64,000 nucleotides of DNA from positions 17,858,001 through 17,922,000 of the forward strand of contig NC_079878.1 of the NCBI RefSeq assembly GCF_029227915.1. The letters run 5' to 3'. The notes beneath the pieces were generated by a model that saw nothing but the letters and a program-made list of their open reading frames with translations, did no database searches and had not been told where the DNA came from. The number at the start of each line of letters is the position of its first letter. Position 1 is the stretch's first letter. Positions 1 to 7,699 of this stretch are shown here, in pieces. This stretch comes from Hydractinia symbiolongicarpus. Lineage: Eukaryota > Cnidaria > Hydrozoa > Anthoathecata > Hydractiniidae. Position numbers and translations under genes: made by a program.

Positions 1-486
1 TCTCGTGTTGGCTGTCCTGTTATAGAGATTCATCACATTTTGCTTGAAGGCTGCGTAGGTTCTCTTAACCCCCTCCTTTATAGGCTTGGAGACAGCATCA
101 ACTAGCCAATTATACCACCCTTTTATCTTATCCCCGACAACCGAACGATTTTTTGACAGTTCCTGTTTCTCGAATAGATCCATCTCGGATGGGGGCAGTA
201 CCCAGTTTTGCCATTCCCTGATTTTACCTCCGATAGATGGACAGGCCTTCGCCATCTCCTGTCTCTCAAAGAGGTCCATATCCTCTGGTGCTATAGGTTT
301 AGCTGGTTGTTTAGGTGGCCTCCAAGCAAAATGTGTTACATTCTCCAATAAAGAAATCAATTCGGCCTTGCGTAACCTGTAATACCCCGTAAGTTCACGG
401 GTTTTCGCGATATTACGTAATTGTTTCACAGTGCGTGTGTTCATTTCTTTATTGTATAGAGTTTTTGTTTTGTCAGAGGATTTCAT
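1..486 (-). CDS. SAP-like domain protein of a Polinton-like element, partial
   Basis: This minus-strand frame is open from codon 486-484 to the window edge (162 codons, no stop), so the C-terminus lies outside. The N-terminus holds a SAP-like helix-extended-helix motif (TVKQLRNIAK, then YYRLRKAELISLLE, about residues 18-50), a fold that usually binds DNA. Two related segments follow, each with an acidic MDLFE(R/K)QE motif and a later W (about residues 76-97 and 108-133). A basic stretch with PKPIKEGVKRTY comes near the window edge. A second in-frame Met at 444-442 directly precedes the SAP motif and is the likelier start, because related proteins as I recall them begin there. It is divergent from the plus-strand cluster at 839. 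I recognise the architecture from proteins that accompany Polinton-type integrases in cnidarian genomes; the function is unknown. No disabling mutation is visible in this part, unlike most of its neighbours. Confidence 0.75.
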   Translation of the reverse strand, partial: MKSSDKTKTLYNKEMNTRTVKQLRNIAKTRELTGYYRLRKAELISLLENVTHFAWRPPKQPAKPIAPEDMDLFERQEMAKACPSIGGKIREWQNWVLPPSEMDLFEKQELSKNRSVVGDKIKGWYNWLVDAVSKPIKEGVKRTYAAFKQNVMNLYNRTANTR

Positions 487-838
487 TCTGCTCGACTAAC
501 GCGTCTTGACTGCGCATGCGTTGATTTTTGATCATTATTAGTATCACTATGGAATTCCCCCTGCAGTATGCGCTGGAAATTTACTCATTTTTGTATGATT
601 TGATGACGTCATCACTCTATAAGGACTTTACCCTACTAAGCACTGCATATACATGGCTAAGCACTGCATGGTAGCGGATAATGGAGATTTGTTGGGGGTT
701 TGACTGTAGCGCATGCGCTGAAGTACTTGATGTGCGATGTGCGATGTGCGTGCGCGACTGCGCTAGAAGGAACATTTCCCTATCTCTATCTTTGAGGATG
801 TAAAATTTATCTTAAAGCTCTGAGGAGCTATAAGATAA
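487..838. promoter_or_regulatory. Divergent intergenic region with palindromes and short repeats
   Basis: This 352-base spacer separates the leftward SAP gene from the rightward cluster and has no ORF I would call. It contains a perfect 14-bp palindrome TGATGACGTCATCA (601-614, a CRE-like core), a TATA-like TATAAGG at about 618-624, and a 13-bp direct repeat CTAAGCACTGCAT at 636-648 and 657-669. It also has a perfect 12-bp palindrome AGCGCATGCGCT (708-719), echoed by CGCATGCG at 513-520, and three tandem GATGTGC copies (729-749). Position between divergent genes suggests a bidirectional promoter; that is inference. Confidence 0.4.
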
Positions 839-1198
839 ATGAGTGAAGAACCGAGACAAGAAGAGAGAGTCATCAAGAAGCCAGTAAAGCACCTGGGGCG
901 TGTGGCCCAGGGACACGAGTTGGCGGCACTGATGAAGAATAGAAAGGAAGAAATGAAAAAACAAGAGGGTACTGTAGAACCTACAGTCAAAACCTCTTCT
1001 GGGGCCAGCTCCGTACAGTCAGTCTACATGTATGGCGTAGGTACGGTGGCCGTTCTCGCGATAGGGTTTGGGGTTTGGTACAACTTGGTAGAGGCAAAAA
1101 TGAATCTCACAAGCCAGCGACTCATCCAGAGTCTCAACAGGCCCAGCCTCAGATTGACATCTTCAAGATACATTGTATTTATTGAAATAAATAAATGA
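839..1198 (+). CDS. Small single-pass membrane protein of the Polinton-like element
   Basis: A 119-codon frame opens the rightward cluster. Residues 1-50 are charged and rich in Lys, Glu and Arg. Residues about 62-80 (SVYMYGVGTVAVLAIGFGVW) form one hydrophobic segment long enough to span a membrane, with no cleavable signal ahead of it. This layout fits the small membrane or minor virion-like proteins seen in Polinton-like elements, but I cannot name an orthologue. The stop overlaps the next start as ATGA at 1195-1198. The tail after about residue 87 may be off-frame: the alternative frame from about position 1090 reads a Gln/Pro-rich tail ending at another stop near 1180, so a single-base indel is possible. 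Confidence 0.6.
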   Translation: MSEEPRQEERVIKKPVKHLGRVAQGHELAALMKNRKEEMKKQEGTVEPTVKTSSGASSVQSVYMYGVGTVAVLAIGFGVWYNLVEAKMNLTSQRLIQSLNRPSLRLTSSRYIVFIEINK

Positions 1199-1452
1199 CC
1201 ACAAGCAACGTAACCCCAAAGGAAAAGGAGATTCTGGACATGCTATATGAAACCGTCGTAGACTTTAGTTTAACCTTCGCTTATGTCATGGCAGGTAAAA
1301 GGTTCTTAGGCATCACGAGACCATCTACCAAGATGGATACCAACGATGTCCTTAAGATCGTGGCTTATTTTGCAGCAGGTAGGGCAAGTCGCGAAATGGC
1401 TGTGAAAAAGGGCTGGATTCCCGCAAGCATCGTGCCAAAGCCTCCAAAATAG
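1195..1452 (+). CDS. Small hydrophobic protein of the Polinton-like element
   Basis: This is an 85-codon intact frame whose ATG overlaps the upstream stop by four bases. The protein has an acidic and hydrophobic N-terminal helix (about residues 12-35, ending LTFAYVMAG) and a second helical, Ala-rich stretch (about 50-66, VLKIVAYFAAGRASREM). It ends in GWIPASI followed by a Pro/Lys tail. I associate this pattern of two amphipathic helices and a terminal G-(W/I)-IPA(S/D)I motif with a small protein found beside Polinton-type integrases in cnidarians. Its role is unknown; a capsid accessory or membrane protein is one guess. Being uninterrupted among decayed neighbours may reflect only its short length. 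Confidence 0.6.
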   Translation: MTTSNVTPKEKEILDMLYETVVDFSLTFAYVMAGKRFLGITRPSTKMDTNDVLKIVAYFAAGRASREMAVKKGWIPASIVPKPPK

Positions 1453-1501
1453 ACCACCTGATAAAATTTCTGTTTGTCGTATAGAAGAACAGAAAATCAA
1501 C

Positions 1502-1840
1502 ATGGAGGAGGGTAAAAATTGTTCGAAATGTAAGCACTTTTTATCTATGAATCATTTCAAGATGATATGGTAAAAAAAATGCATCAAATGTTTGGCTGAC
1601 AACAAAGTGTCAAAGGAGCGTACAAGGTGCCGACCCCGCAAGCCTCTACATGAAAACAAGGAACTCATAGCTATGCTGCGAGCTCATATTGAGGCCCAGT
1701 TTTCTGAGGGGATGGACTGGTAACACTATGAGTTTCTTCATATTCATCACAAGGTGCCATTCAAGTATGAAGAAACCGGCAATTCTCCGACGCTTGCCGA
1801 GGTTGCTAGGATAATACACAAATACTCAAGGGCGAAATAA
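1502..1840 (+). pseudogene. HNH-like Cys-knuckle protein remnant with in-frame stops
   Basis: One frame starting at ATG 1502 reads a zinc-knuckle pattern, CSKCK near 1520 and CIKCL near 1580, then a basic stretch. Further on it has HIHHKVPFKY at about 1742-1771, resembling the HH core of an HNH (beta-beta-alpha metal) nuclease. Stops TAA at 1571-1573 and 1721-1723 interrupt it, and TAA 1838-1840 could be the natural end. All parts lie in the same frame without indels, so point mutations rather than shifts broke it. The Cys-knuckle plus HNH order is common among phage- and virus-type HNH endonucleases. Readthrough or a non-coding origin cannot be excluded, and the assignment rests on short motifs. 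Confidence 0.5.
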
Positions 1841-2611
1841 ACAGTAATACAAATAGATAAAAAATGTTCGAAATGCAAACGGCATCTTTCCCTAGACAGG
1901 TTCAGGATGAGGGGGAATAGTCGAACAAAAAGTTGCATAGGTTGCTTGGATAAAGCGAATCAGCGGAGTGCCAAAAACAAAGACCGTGATATTGAATACG
2001 AAGTAGACCCTGTCAATATTAACAGGGAAATTAGAGGGCTTAGACAGGATGAAGATTACCTAGTTCTCTATAACCTGTTCACATACGACATTATAGCACG
2101 GTACATTGAGCTGTTACCCATCGGAGCACCCTCTGATTCATCCTGTATCGGCCCGGAAAAAGCACGGCTCGTCAAGAGGTACCGCAAGGCATTGCGATGC
2201 CTACAGGGAAAATTAACATATTCTCCCCTACCCCTCGAATATAAGACCAGAAAGACCAAGACCTGTCCAGTCTGCCGGGGTTCTCTTGTTAGTGGTAACC
2301 ATGGGGGCGCATGGATCTGTTCCAGCTGCGCCTCCCTGTACCCGAAAATTGATTACAGAAAATGGGGTTATCATACGGCAATCTTTACTGGCCCGATAAG
2401 TTGCTGGCCCGACAACGTGCTTTGGACCTACTGGAAATTGAGAACAGACACCACATCACAACATAGTGATACTATGCCCAACATTAAATGGAATAAGACA
2501 TACCTTGAGACGGCCTCGCTCTGGAAGGACAACTATGTGTTCCTTATAGAGCCTAAGGAACAACTCTTCGAATGGATCCAAAATTTGTCGTCGTTACTGG
2601 CCGGTGAGTAG
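1841..2611 (+). CDS. Zinc-ribbon protein of the Polinton-like element, start uncertain
   Basis: The open frame runs from the stop at 1838-1840 to TAG 2609-2611; its first ATG is at 1907. A conserved-looking Cys knuckle (KKCSKCK at 1859-1879 and SCIGC at about 1931-1945) straddles that ATG, so translation probably began upstream and the original start codon may be lost. Counting from 1907, Cys 120, 123, 138 and 141 form CxxC-x14-CxxC, a zinc-ribbon pattern. The C-terminal third is rich in Trp and Tyr. The first knuckle resembles the one in the preceding pseudogene, suggesting a duplicated module. No family name can be given; a nucleic-acid-binding role is inferred from the two zinc sites. It shares its frame with the 1502-1840 remnant. 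Confidence 0.55.
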   Translation, partial: TVIQIDKKCSKCKRHLSLDRFRMRGNSRTKSCIGCLDKANQRSAKNKDRDIEYEVDPVNINREIRGLRQDEDYLVLYNLFTYDIIARYIELLPIGAPSDSSCIGPEKARLVKRYRKALRCLQGKLTYSPLPLEYKTRKTKTCPVCRGSLVSGNHGGAWICSSCASLYPKIDYRKWGYHTAIFTGPISCWPDNVLWTYWKLRTDTTSQHSDTMPNIKWNKTYLETASLWKDNYVFLIEPKEQLFEWIQNLSSLLAGE

Positions 2612-2636
2612 TATCGTAGACTTCACAGTCGACGAT

Positions 2637-3182
2637 ATGATAGCCGATGAAAGCCTCGACAAGTCGGTCGGTGACTGGTTATTGTCCTACATGCCTGGAC
2701 AATTTTAGGTATCGAGATGGACTCTACTACGAAGTGTTTGAATACCCTACTGATGAAGACCTTTTAGAGAAAGTAGCATCAGGCGAAAAACCATGGGGAA
2801 TATTTGCGAGAAGCGAGATGGACGAGGATTTAGAGGATGACATTGAACGTTTAAGGCTGCATATTGTTGATGTTAAAGAGAACAACTATGGGGCACTTTG
2901 TTATCCGGTGATCAAGGATAAGGAGTTGAAGCTATCGGATTTAGCTGATATAGCAACAATAGGCGATATACTCAACTTTCCGATACCAGATAGATGCCTA
3001 GTCAATATTGATTTGGAAAATGAACCCAATGCTATCAAAGGTATCGTCTATGAGTACCCGTTTTACATCCTTTGGATTATTTAAGGGATCTGAATGAAGA
3101 TGACGAGGATGAAAAAGATCTGGATGCCCTAGAGGAACGCATGAAAACATTCAACCTCTGGAATAAGCATCAACTCTTGTGA
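2637..3182 (+). pseudogene. Acidic protein remnant with two frameshifts
   Basis: Three overlapping frame segments form one decayed gene: 2637-2708 (frame with LDKSVGDWLLSYMPGQF), 2647-3084 (main body, with YRDGLYYEVFEYPTDED and several Asp/Glu runs) and about 3066-3182 (LRDLNEDDEDEKDLDALEE to TGA 3180-3182). Shifts fall near 2700 and near 3066. The product would be strongly acidic with no membrane segment. I do not recognise the family. It starts just after the zinc-ribbon gene and its end converges on the integrase, overlapping it by about 54 bases, which is typical of the compact gene packing in viral-type elements. Confidence 0.5.
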
Positions 3183-4126
3183 CGCGAAGCTTCTTTCAGG
3201 GCCGTCCTTCAAATAGTATAAAAGACGACTACCTACTACGGTCCTATCCAACCTGTAAGTATGTTTGCTGTAAAAGGCGTCAGTTGCGCGTCTTTTAGAG
3301 TCACCGTGCTCCTCTCCTGGTTGTAGCAGATAGAGATAGAGACCATCCTCAGGTAAGGGCTTTTCCTCGGGATATTGCTGACTTTTTGCAAGCGGTACAT
3401 CTTCGAGTTTAATCGCCCTGTTAGGTTTCATCTCAATCATGGCAGTTGCTGTTGTTTAGATTTTTTACTATAGCGTATAAGTGTTTGACCCAAGTGCTAC
3501 AGGGCCCCTCAGAATCCAGCTCTTGTGCATTCTGAGGTTTAAAGAGTCTTTCCGCGAGTACCTTGTTATAAGCCTCAACAAAGGCCGTGAAAGTATGGTG
3601 GTACTTGGTAGTAGCCCGTTTAATCTTCACCCCCTTGTCCTCTAGCAATTTTATTACATTTGATTTGAATTCAGAACCATTGTCACACTGGAAGGTTTTA
3701 GGGTATCGAAGGGGTCCCGCTTTATTAATGTTCTTGATCATCTCCGCAACCTCACTGGCCTTTTTGGTACGCAGGGGTCTCGCCACCTTATATCTCGAGG
3801 CTACATCAATGCCTGTCAGAATGTATATATAGATGTTTCCATATACCCTATTGTGGGCATATACAACAGATCAAAATGATGCCTTTCGTTAGGTGTTATA
3901 ATACTGAAACGAGGGCCTTCGGGCCTTTGATATGTCGTAGCCACAAGAGTTGTCTACTCAACCAGTGGGTGACTAGCTTTTTTGAGAGACCGCTCTCCTT
4001 CGCGAGTAATTTGATGGCTTTGCGTCCGGTCCAGATATGTTCTGGCATGTAGTAGATATTGCCTAATTTTTCCTGCTCCTCTTCAGTAACAATGTGTGAT
4101 GCTTTTAACATGTCTTTATTATACAT
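3129..4126 (-). pseudogene. DDE integrase (rve type, Polinton-like), frameshifted
   Basis: On the minus strand, 4126-3896 gives an N-terminal helix-turn-helix-like part (GLSKKLVTHWLSRQ). The catalytic core spans about 3890-3433 and a C-terminal beta-rich domain lies at 3440-3129 (LLYYLKDGPERSF). Catalytic codons remain: D at 3872-3870 in HFDLLYMP, D at 3684-3682 in CDNGSEF and E at 3576-3574 in FVEAYN, with 35 residues between the last two, the D-35-E spacing of retroviral-type integrases. LAERLF after the Glu is typical of the F54H12.3/Polinton branch. The frame is broken near 3896, again between about 3867 and 3840, and near 3435, so no functional protein is expected. It lies 12 bases after the stop of the upstream membrane-protein gene. 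The enzyme normally joins element ends to target DNA in the nucleus. Confidence 0.85.
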
Positions 4127-4138
4127 GTTAAAAACGTT

Positions 4139-4496
4139 CTACAGATACTTGTACGCCACAAATCCTAGCAGAGATAGGGAGCCAACAATGAACGTGAGTT
4201 CCCCATCTTGTTGTTGAGGAGAAGGCGTACAGTAATCAGACAGCTTAGGTACCTTACTATTTGACGCTATATAATACTTGTACATATCGTCTTCCAATTC
4301 TCAGACTCTTCCCCGCTTGTAGTTGCAATTGCTGTTGCTTGTTAAACCAGTCTATCTTTGCTTGGCGAGCCTGAGCATTTTGAAGTTTTTCCATGGCTTC
4401 GTCGTGTCCTGCAAGTTTACTGAATAGAAAGTTTGTACCGCTGAATGCCAGCGCATTGATTAACGCGCCTCCTGCCATAATTGCCAATGTTGCCAT
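4139..4496 (-). pseudogene. Small membrane protein of the Polinton-like element, one frameshift
   Basis: The start at 4496 opens with a hydrophobic Ala/Gly-rich N-terminus (LAIMAGGALINALAFSG, residues 3-19), then a charged helical segment rich in Gln, Lys and Glu. The open frame ends at 4257. The neighbouring frame carries the likely remainder: KLSDYCTPSPQQQ at about 4230-4192, then a hydrophobic C-terminal segment (FIVGSLSLLGFVAY) and TAG at 4141-4139. The shift is near 4305. I recognise this two-helix layout, with an NALAFSG start and a (K/Q)LSDFY-P-S motif before the tail, from proteins neighbouring Polinton-type integrases in cnidarians. Function is unknown. It is the last element gene before satellite begins, and its promoter is missing. 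Confidence 0.65.
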
Positions 4497-4530
4497 TTTA
4501 TTCTGAGACGAAACGATTGCCTTTCGAGTG
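4497..4530. other. Junction between mobile element and satellite array
   Basis: The element gene starts at 4496. By about 4528 the sequence aligns to satellite (ACAAGCCCAGA, then a diverged monomer with ACGACGTCTGAAGTCGT at about 4587-4603). No terminal inverted repeat or target duplication is visible, so this looks like a truncation or recombination breakpoint. The exact base is uncertain by about 15. Confidence 0.6.
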
Positions 4531-4890
4531 ATTCGACAAGCCCAGAAGGGTCGCCTCAGTGTAATCCTTCCAGTCTCAATATATTACGACGTCTGAAGTC
4601 GTTTTTTTTGGTGTCATGACCATATAACACCGTCAACTACGTGAACAGGCTTGTAAATGTTGTAATATGGCCTTTTGCAGCACAATAAGAGCTTTACACT
4701 TAAATCAGGTGGTTCCAGAAGCCAAGACAAGAAGTCATCGGTCTAGTCCTTCCAATCCCAAAGGACTACGGCGCCTAAAGTCGATTTTGCTTGTCGACAT
4801 GGCCATAGAACACCGTCAACTACATAAACAAGTTTCCAAATGTTGTAATATTGCCTTATGCAGCCTAATAAGGGCCTTACATGTTAATTC

Positions 4891-4980
4891 CGTTACAATG
4901 TCTCCATTGATAGTTTATTATTTAAAGTGACCGTAGCCACCCTGTATAAATATGTTTTAAATAAGAAAATAATAAATAAA
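4891..4980. repeat. AT-rich insert in a satellite monomer, copy 1
   Basis: About 80 bases unrelated to the monomer sit where GTGGTTCTACGAGCCC is expected. The segment is AT-rich and includes CTGTATAAATATG and AATAATAAATAAA. It could be a fragment of another transposable element. No coding potential or clear terminal repeats are visible. Confidence 0.5.
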
Positions 4981-5930
4981 TCAACGAGCCCATACAAGTG
5001 GCCATCGGTCTACTTCTTCCAGTGTCAATGTTCTACGACATCTGATGCCGTTTTCTTTGGCGCCATTGCCATAGAACACCGCCAAAGACCAATGCCCTAC
5101 GATGATTAATGTCGTTTTTCTTAGTGGCATGACCATAGAGCACCGTGAACTGCGTGCACTGGACTCCGAAGGTTGTAATATGGTGTTTTGCATCCTAATA
5201 AGTGTCTTATACGTAAATCACGTGATTCTACGAGCCCAGACAGGTAGCCATTGGACTAGTCCTTCTAATCCCAATTGACAACGACGTCAGAAGTCGTTTC
5301 CTTGGCGCCATGGCCATAATACACCGTCAACCTCGTGCACAGGCTTCTAAGTTTTCAATACGCCGATTTGCAGCCTAATAAGGGCCTTACACGTGCATAA
5401 CGTGGTTTGGCTAGCCCAAACAGGTAGACATTGGCCTAGCCCTTCCAGTCTTAATTTACTACGACGTCTGTAGTCATTTTCCTCGGGGCTATGGTCATGG
5501 AACACCGTCAACTACGAGCACAGTCTTCTGAAGGCTGTAAAATGGTCTTTTGCGGCCTAATAAGGGTTGTTCACGTACATCAAGTTGTTTGATGAGCCCA
5601 GGCAGGTGGCCATGGGCCTAGTCATTTCAGTCTTAATGTACTACGACGTCTAAAGTCGTCTTCCTTGGCGCCATTGCCGTAGAACAGGCTTGTAAATGTT
5701 GTAATATGGCCTTTTGCAGCACAATAAGAGTTTTACACTTAAATCAGGTGGTTCCAGAAGCCAAGACAAGAAGTCATCGGTCTAGTCCTTCCAATCCCAA
5801 AGGACTACGGCGCCTAAAGTCGATTTTGCTTGTCGACATGGCCATAGAACACCGTCAACTACATGAACAAGTTTCCAAATGTTGTAATATTGCCTTATGC
5901 AGCCTAATAAGGGCCTTACAAGTTAATTCC

Positions 5931-6022
5931 GTTACAGGGTCTCCATTGATAGCAGTTTATTATTTAAATTGACGGTAGCCACCCTGTATAAATATGTTTT
6001 AAATAAGAAAATAGTAAAAAAA
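5931..6022. repeat. AT-rich insert in a satellite monomer, copy 2
   Basis: This is the counterpart of the insert at 4891-4980 in the second copy of the 1.04-kb duplication, three bases longer (AGCAG where copy 1 has AG) plus a few substitutions. Its presence in both copies shows the insertion preceded the duplication. Confidence 0.5.
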
Positions 6023-7134
6023 TCAACGAGCCCATACAAGTGGCCATCGGTCTACTTCTTCCAGTGTCAATGTTCTACGACATCTGATGCCGTTTTCTTT
6101 GGCGCCATTGCCATAGAACACCGCCAAAGACCAATGCCCTACGATGATTAAAGTCGTTTTTCTTAGTGGCATGACCATAGAGCACCGTGAACTGCGTGCA
6201 CTGGACTCCGAAGGTTGTAATATGGTGTTTTGCATCCTAATAAGGGCCTTATACGTAAATCACGTGATTCTACGAGCCCAGACAGGTAGCCATTGGACTA
6301 GTCCTTCTAATCCCAATTGACAACGACGTCAGAAGTCGTTTCCTTGGCGCCATGGCCATAATACACCGTCAACCTCGTGCACAGGCTTCTAAGTTTTCAA
6401 TACGCCGATTTGCAGCCTAATAAGGGCCTTACACGTGCATAACGTGGTTTGGCTAGCCCAAACAGGTGGACATTGGCCTAGCCCTTTCAGTCTTAATTTA
6501 CTACGACGTCTGTAGTCATTTTCCTCGGGGCTATGGTCATGGAGCACCGTCAAATACGAGCACAGTCTTCTGAAGGCTGTAAAATGGTTTTTTGCGGCCT
6601 AATAAGGGTTGTTCACGTACATCAAGTTGTTCGATGAGCCCAGACAGGTGGCCATGGGCCTAGTCATTTCAGTGTTAATGTACTACGACGTCTAAAGTCG
6701 TTTTCCTTGGCGCCATTGCCGTAGAACACCGTCAACTACGTGCGCAGGCTTCTGAAGTTTGTAATATGGCCTTCTGCAGCCTAATAAGAGCTTTACATGT
6801 AAATCTCGTGGTTCCACGATCCAAGACAGGAGGCCATTTGTTTAGGACTTCCATTCCCAGTGGATTATAACGCCTGAAGGCGATTTTTCTTTAGGCCATG
6901 GCCAAGGAACACCGTCAACTACGTGCACAAGTTTCTAAAGGTTGTAATATGGCCTTTTGCAGCACAATAAGGGCCTTTCATGTAAATCACGTGCTTTAAA
7001 TAGCCCAAACAGGTGGCGATCAGTCTTCTTCTTCCAGTCTCAATGTACTGCAAAGTCTGAAGTCGTTATTCTTGGCGGCATGGTCATAGAACACCGCCGA
7101 CAACACAAATTTGTACGGTATAGCGGCTCGAATA

Positions 7135-7653
7135 ATGGCGACTATAGATATTTTAGCACATTACGCCGAGGATATGGAAGTATTAGAAGAAAACGTTTTG
7201 CAATCTATTAAAAATATTCATGGAAGAAAGAAACGTGCAGATATGGACAGTATTTTTGTTGAGTCGAAAGAATTCAATCCAGAAAAGGTAAAATATACTG
7301 TTCAACGACTTTGCGATACTGATAAACTTTTTCTCATGAATAGAGGAGGATTACCTAGCTATAGGATAAGTAAAAACATTTTTACTGGCGAATTTACGAG
7401 TGTTGATAGGGAAGAAGTGGAAGATGATATCCAAGAATCAGATGAAAAAGTAGAGCACCTCGATCTTTTCGGTCAGGAACTGCAACAGCTTACAAACTTT
7501 GAAGTTTTAAAAGAAATAGTTAAAACGATATCGGACCTGAAAGAATACGTCTCGTATGAAGTCAGTAAATTAAGAAGCAATATGGTAAATGATTTGGTTG
7601 TTCACTTGAAGGAAGAAGACGATTTTTTAAAAAACGAGATAAAAGAATCTTAA
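7135..7653 (+). CDS. Winged-helix-like, coiled-coil protein of the island
   Basis: The frame is open from 7111, but MATIDILAHYAED at 7135 is the better start: the eight preceding residues overlap the insertion edge and look unrelated. The 172-residue product has an N-terminal helical segment (EDMEVLEENVLQSIKNIHG) and then a pattern resembling a winged helix: ADMDSIF, EKVKYTVQRLCDTDKLF and the wing-like NRGGLPSYRIS. An acidic linker and a heptad-like C-terminal helix (about residues 122-165) follow. The frame is intact. It lies 46 bases ahead of the SGNH-like ORF on the same strand. I recall related proteins preceding such SGNH-like ORFs in cnidarian repeats. DNA binding is inferred from the fold-like pattern only. 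Confidence 0.55.
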   Translation: MATIDILAHYAEDMEVLEENVLQSIKNIHGRKKRADMDSIFVESKEFNPEKVKYTVQRLCDTDKLFLMNRGGLPSYRISKNIFTGEFTSVDREEVEDDIQESDEKVEHLDLFGQELQQLTNFEVLKEIVKTISDLKEYVSYEVSKLRSNMVNDLVVHLKEEDDFLKNEIKES

Positions 7654-7699
7654 AGTTTGTTTACGGACGTTTTGTTACAAGACGTAAACAAAAATCATC

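Larger units (their letters stand above)
4644..6730. repeat. 1.04-kb tandem duplication within the left satellite edge
   Basis: The block 4644-5682 recurs from 5683 to about 6730. The offset is 1039 bases before the AT-rich insert and 1042 after it, caused by a 3-base difference in the insert. At the inner junction a monomer is cut short: GTAGAAC passes directly into AGGCTTGTAAATG. The copies are nearly identical, so the duplication is younger than the divergence among neighbouring monomers. Confidence 0.8.
4528..7105. repeat. Left edge of the 182-bp satellite array, diverged monomers
   Basis: About 14 monomers are recognisable by the anchors CCATAGAACACCGTCAA and GCAGCCTAATAAGGGCCTT. They differ more from each other and from the main array than later copies do. 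They keep an older form of one dyad (ACGACGTCTGAAGTCGT rather than ACGACGCCTCAAGTCGT) and GAGCCCAGACAGGTGGCCAT in place of the later GAGCATAGACCGGTGGGGAT. ORFs here, such as 4667-4930 and 5706-5972, are repeat by-products. Confidence 0.85.

Noticed and set aside
86-382. 98-codon plus-strand ORF at the left edge
   Set aside because: It is antisense to the well-supported SAP-like gene on the minus strand and has no recognisable motif.
1306-1537. Minus-strand ORFs of 61 and 65 codons
   Set aside because: They lie antisense to the 85-codon plus-strand gene and the Cys-knuckle remnant, with no motif of their own.
3587-3832. 81-codon plus-strand ORF
   Set aside because: It is the antisense shadow of the integrase catalytic core.
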